From: Bacteroidota bacterium
GTDB taxonomy: Bacteria > Bacteroidota > Bacteroidia > Cytophagales > Cyclobacteriaceae
Length of the DNA: 7,828 bases
Assembly (NCBI GenBank): GCA_023431285.1
Contig: JAEYXN010000180.1
Location: 1 to 7,828, forward strand
Direction of reading: 5' to 3'
A program made the position numbers and the translations under genes. A model generated the notes under the pieces. That model saw only the letters and a program-made list of their open reading frames with translations. It was not told the DNA's origin and made no database searches. Positions 5,101 to 7,828 of the stretch are shown in pieces (positions within the stretch are counted from its first letter, which is position 1; the number at the start of each line of letters is the position of its first letter).

Positions 5101-5577
5101 TTACTCCAACATCTCCGCCGCCTCTACATTCCCCTGTTGAACAGCCAGATCAAGAGCGGTAAGCCCGCGGGCCTCCTGCACCGTTTTGTCAGCGCCATGT
5201 TCAAGGACAAGCTTCACAATATCATTGCGCCCAAACATCGTGGCGAACATTAACGCAGTCCCTCCATTTCCATGTTGCATATTGATATCCGCGCCACTTT
5301 CAAGGAGTAGTTTTACAATATCAGGATACCCCTTGAAACACGCGCCCATCAATGCAGTGTTGCCTCCGTTGTCCTGCGCGTTTACATCAGCGCCACTATC
5401 GATCAATGCGTGTACAACATCATAGTGATTGTTGTACGCCGCAATGATCAATGGGGTGAAGCCGCGCTCGTCCTTCTCGTTGACATTCACTTCCTGTGTA
5501 ACCAATTCTGTTACGGAGGTGAGATCACCATTCCGGCAGGCGTTGAAAAGATCTTGCTCTTTGGCTTCCATATTCAT
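5101..5577 (-). CDS. Small ankyrin-repeat protein, catalase partner (AnkB/Cj1386-like)
   Basis: A 158-residue protein consisting almost wholly of ankyrin repeats: an N-terminal capping helix pair (about 6-37), three full repeats (38-70, 71-103, 104-136) and a partial C-terminal cap (137-158). The repeats carry the standard GxTxLxxAxxxG...VVxxLLxxGADVN pattern, for example GNTALMGACFKGYPDIVKLL (72-91). There is no signal peptide or membrane segment, so it should be cytoplasmic, unlike the exported Pseudomonas AnkB. Its ATG overlaps the catalase stop as TAATG, implying coupled translation; a second ATG two codons later (5571) could also serve. Ankyrin proteins encoded next to catalase support KatB activity in Pseudomonas aeruginosa and haem delivery to KatA in Campylobacter jejuni (Cj1386). 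A similar accessory role is the best inference here; ankyrin repeats alone show only protein binding. Confidence 0.93.
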   Translation of the reverse strand: MNMEAKEQDLFNACRNGDLTSVTELVTQEVNVNEKDERGFTPLIIAAYNNHYDVVHALIDSGADVNAQDNGGNTALMGACFKGYPDIVKLLLESGADINMQHGNGGTALMFATMFGRNDIVKLVLEHGADKTVQEARGLTALDLAVQQGNVEAAEMLE

Positions 5578-7205
5578 TAATAAGGTTTAGCTTCTTTTGA
5601 AACCTTTTCGGCTTTCTCCACTGCCTGATGAGACTCATGTGAACCAATGGGACCCTTGTCCATCTTATCAACTTTTGTGTTCTTTAACCCTTCCGCTACA
5701 CGGCGACCATAGTCTTCATCACATTGGGTTAACAATTCTATCATCTTCTCCTGGATATGTTTCTGCGTCGGCGCAAGTGTGTTCACCAGATTCAAAATCA
5801 ATTCATCACGCTCCCAATCTTCAAAAGCCCGATATGTCTCTCCGGCTTGTTTGAAGTTGTTCTGTCTACTGATCTTCTCCCTTACGAGCGCAGCCTGATA
5901 CACCGGTGAATGTTCTTTCCCTGCACGCGCCGATTCTTTCAGACCATTCAATGAAGAAGGTTCATAATTCACATGAGGATTCACTCCTTCGACAAGATCC
6001 TGATGATAGGCCATCTGACCATCGCGCTGATTAGTGGCAACGGCGCGTCTGGGAGCATTAACAGGCAATTGAAGATAGTTTGTGCCCACACGATAACGTT
6101 GCGTATCTGAATAAGAAAACGTTCTTCCCTGCAGCATCTTGTCATCGGAGAAGTCAAGACCGTCTACAAGTACTCCTGTACCGAAAGCAGCCTGTTCCAC
6201 TTCGGCGAAGTAGTTAACCGGATTACGGTCGAGGGTCATCTTCCCTACCGGAAGAAAAGGAAATTGATCTTTCGGCCATATCTTGGTGTCATCCAACGGA
6301 TCGAAATCAAGTTCGGGATGTTCTCCGTCACTCATGATCTGTACGCAAAGTTCCCACTGAGGATATTCTCCTTTTTCGATAGCCTCATAAAGATCCTGCG
6401 TCGCATGATTGAAATTCTTACCTTGTATTTCTTCAGCCTGCTTCTGTGTGAGGTTCCTGATGCCTTGTAATGGCTCCCAATGATATTTCACCAGCACTGC
6501 TTCTCCGTCTGCATTCACCCACTTGTAAGTGTTGACTCCTGACCCCTGCATTTGTCTGTAATTGGCGGGAATTCCCCATGGCGAAAACAGAAATGTGATC
6601 ATGTGCATCGCCTCAGGAGTGTTTGATATGAAATCAAATATGCGTTCTCCATCCTGACGGTTTGTAACAGGATCGGGTTTGAAGGCGTGAATGAGATCCG
6701 GAAACTTGATCGCATCACGAATGAAGAATATCTTCAGATTGTTTCCCACAAGGTCCCAGTTTCCGTCTTCAGTGTACATCTTCACCGCAAACCCTCTGGG
6801 ATCGCGAAGTGTTTCCGGAGAGTGTGAGCCATGCGTTACTGTCGAGAAACGAACGAACAGCGGCGTACGCTTTCCTTTCTCCTGGAATACTTTCGCTCTG
6901 GTGTATTTTGCAACCGGTTCGCCTCCTACTTTGCCGTATGCTTCGAAGTATCCGTGAGCACCTGCTCCACGAGCATGCACAACGCGCTCGGGCACACGCT
7001 CACGGTCAAAATGTGACATCTTTTCCAGGAAATGGTAGTTCTCCATTGTAGCAGGCCCCCGATTACCGACGGTTCTGATGTTCTGATTATCGTAGACCGG
7101 GTGTCCCTGACGTGTAGTCAACACGTTAGAGGTTGAGGCGCTTTCTCCACCGTCGGATGCAGATCCCGCATTTCCATTTCCATTAGATTTAGATTTCTTG
7201 CTCAT
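5577..7205 (-). CDS. katA: Haem catalase (monofunctional, small-subunit type)
   Basis: A 542-residue catalase that converts hydrogen peroxide to water and oxygen. The active site is intact: His77 in RVVHARGAGAHGYF, the FSTV strand (120-123), RDPRGFAVK (134-142), Asn155 in DLVGNNLKIFFIRD, and the proximal haem ligand Tyr365 in RTFSYSDTQRYRVGTNYLQL with Arg361. The catalase core runs from about residue 28 to 500. It has the five-residue insertion after GYFEA (GKVGGEPVAKYTRAK) and NNLKIFFIRD wording, which I associate with clade 1 rather than the bovine/BLC-like clade. It lacks the C-terminal flavodoxin-like domain of large-subunit enzymes. Two low-complexity tails stand out: a Ser/Gly/Asn-rich N-terminus (1-27) and a Lys/Glu-rich C-terminus (about 508-542). 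No signal peptide. The ankyrin gene overlaps its stop codon. I found no TAnnTTTG box directly upstream. Confidence 0.97.
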   Translation of the reverse strand: MSKKSKSNGNGNAGSASDGGESASTSNVLTTRQGHPVYDNQNIRTVGNRGPATMENYHFLEKMSHFDRERVPERVVHARGAGAHGYFEAYGKVGGEPVAKYTRAKVFQEKGKRTPLFVRFSTVTHGSHSPETLRDPRGFAVKMYTEDGNWDLVGNNLKIFFIRDAIKFPDLIHAFKPDPVTNRQDGERIFDFISNTPEAMHMITFLFSPWGIPANYRQMQGSGVNTYKWVNADGEAVLVKYHWEPLQGIRNLTQKQAEEIQGKNFNHATQDLYEAIEKGEYPQWELCVQIMSDGEHPELDFDPLDDTKIWPKDQFPFLPVGKMTLDRNPVNYFAEVEQAAFGTGVLVDGLDFSDDKMLQGRTFSYSDTQRYRVGTNYLQLPVNAPRRAVATNQRDGQMAYHQDLVEGVNPHVNYEPSSLNGLKESARAGKEHSPVYQAALVREKISRQNNFKQAGETYRAFEDWERDELILNLVNTLAPTQKHIQEKMIELLTQCDEDYGRRVAEGLKNTKVDKMDKGPIGSHESHQAVEKAEKVSKEAKPY

Positions 7206-7323
7206 AGAGTTGTTTTAATCATTTGATATTATGACAGTTGAAGGCAGACAGAATTGTCGCTTCACTGGTCAATGTCTTTGGATAGCTCTATAAGCGAAAA
7301 ATGCATGCCGGGGATCGGTGAAT

Positions 7324-7359
7324 GGTCAGCCGGTCAGCATGTCGGCCGGGCCGCCAGTT
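7324..7359 (+). repeat. GC-rich 36-bp repeat, copy B
   Basis: Begins GGTCAGCCGGTCAG and matches the reverse complement of 5061-5096 at 29 of 36 positions. It lies inside a larger potential fold closed by GGGATC (7311-7316) and GATCCC (7365-7370). Confidence 0.5.
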
Positions 7360-7550
7360 ATGGTGATCCCTGTTGTCCAGGTGTACACACCGAAGATGGC
7401 TGGTTCAGGTCTTTATGGTGGTACGTGCGCGGAGAAACTTGTACCTATGATACTGTAAGTCTTCACACATTCAACATTTGCCATTGGGAGTTTGATATTG
7501 AGAGTGGAGTATTCTGCGTTTCTAAAATTAGCTTACTGAAGAAACTATTC

Positions 7551-7651
7551 CGGGGGGCGCGTCCCTGCGGGTCGGGCTGTCCGTTACAAGTCCTCGCTCC
7601 GCACACCTCCTTACGCTGCTGCGGGCTTTCCACTTCCATCCCTCGCGCGGG
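7551..7651. repeat. GC-rich intergenic repeat-like block
   Basis: A block of about 100 bp, clearly richer in G+C than its surroundings. It contains two near-identical decamers, CGGGCTGTCC (7573-7582) and CGGGCTTTCC (7622-7631), and several CGC/GCG-rich words. From memory it resembles dispersed intergenic elements of Bacteroidota genomes, read on the minus strand as GGATGGAAGTGGAAAGCCCG. That resemblance cannot be verified here. No coding signal. Confidence 0.4.
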
Positions 7652-7693
7652 TATTCTCTTCGAAAGTTGTACCGTTCTACTCCCTCTGCGTCC

Positions 7694-7738
7694 GTCATTC
7701 TGAGACCCTAAACCTTCGGCTCAAAAAGTTGAGATGAC
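7694..7738. repeat. Nested palindrome
   Basis: An inner hairpin CTCAA-AAAG-TTGAG (7720-7733) is enclosed by outer arms GTCAT (7694-7698) and ATGAC (7734-7738). There is no T-run to suggest a terminator; it more resembles a short interspersed palindromic repeat. Confidence 0.4.
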
Positions 7739-7828
7739 AAGATGTATCTTCGTATCAACCCTTTGTGCAAGTGGCCGAGCTTTGCATAGTGCTTCATGCC
7801 TGTTTCTGAGTATGGTTCCGGACACCCG

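Larger units (their letters stand above)
7206..7828. other. Long non-coding stretch upstream of the catalase operon
   Basis: About 620 bp without a credible gene. The plus-strand frame open from 7254 to 7703 is rich in Cys, Trp, Ser and Leu, shows no domain and runs through repeat-like DNA, so I do not call it. The stretch holds the catalase leader (7206 to about 7260), repeat copy B (7324-7359), a GC-rich block (7551-7651) and nested palindromes (7694-7738). A short minus-strand frame enters from the right edge (7827-7708) but is too short to identify. Confidence 0.5.

Noticed and set aside
7300..7400. tRNA or structured RNA gene in the GGGATC...GATCCC fold
   Set aside because: There is no cloverleaf, T-loop or anticodon arrangement; only the outer arms and scattered GC pairs fit.
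7254..7703. Plus-strand 149-codon open frame upstream of the catalase
   Set aside because: The product is rich in Cys, Trp and Ser with no domain, and the frame crosses the GC-rich repeat block, where long frames arise by chance.

Overview
The window looks like accessory chromosomal DNA from a member of the Bacteroidota. The evidence is promoter-like TAnnTTTG -7 boxes upstream of two genes, the absence of clear Shine-Dalgarno sequences before the resident genes, and the protein families present. This phylum call is an inference; no rRNA or marker gene is present.

Left part (1-2853): a divergent locus that resembles an electrophile/quinone and aromatic-compound detoxification set. Leftward run a two-domain ring-cleaving dioxygenase of the VOC superfamily (MhqO/MhqA type, 1421-444) and, 56 bp after it, a DinB-like protein cut by the window edge (387-1). 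Rightward run a single-domain VOC protein related to catechol-2,3-dioxygenase (start best placed at 1616) and an NADPH-dependent FMN reductase (2185-2853). The intergenic region between the divergent genes holds a leftward promoter, a perfect 14-bp palindrome overlapping its -33 element, an FNR/CRP-like inverted repeat and a rightward -7 box.

Middle (2894-about 4773): an apparently complete group II intron inserted 40 bp downstream of the reductase gene. It has a recognisable EBS1 loop that pairs with the 5' exon, an intact 419-aa reverse transcriptase/maturase with YADD and no endonuclease domain, a textbook 34-nt domain V and a domain VI with a candidate branch-point adenosine. It is followed by about 330 bp of non-coding DNA with a heptameric tandem repeat (4797-4845) and several hairpins.

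Right part (5101-7205): a leftward two-gene operon encoding a haem catalase and a small cytoplasmic ankyrin-repeat protein. Stop and start codons overlap as TAATG, so translation is probably coupled. Ankyrin proteins paired with catalases are known in Pseudomonas (AnkB/KatB) and Campylobacter (Cj1386/KatA), where they support catalase activity or haem supply. From 7206 to the right edge I see no convincing gene, only repeat-like GC-rich and palindromic sequence.

Taken together, the resident genes fit an oxidative and electrophile stress island: flavin-dependent reduction of quinones, ring cleavage of aromatic diols and peroxide removal. No wholly novel system is evident. The most testable points are the operator-like sites at 1467-1480 and 1530-1543, the catalase-ankyrin pairing, and the intact intron.
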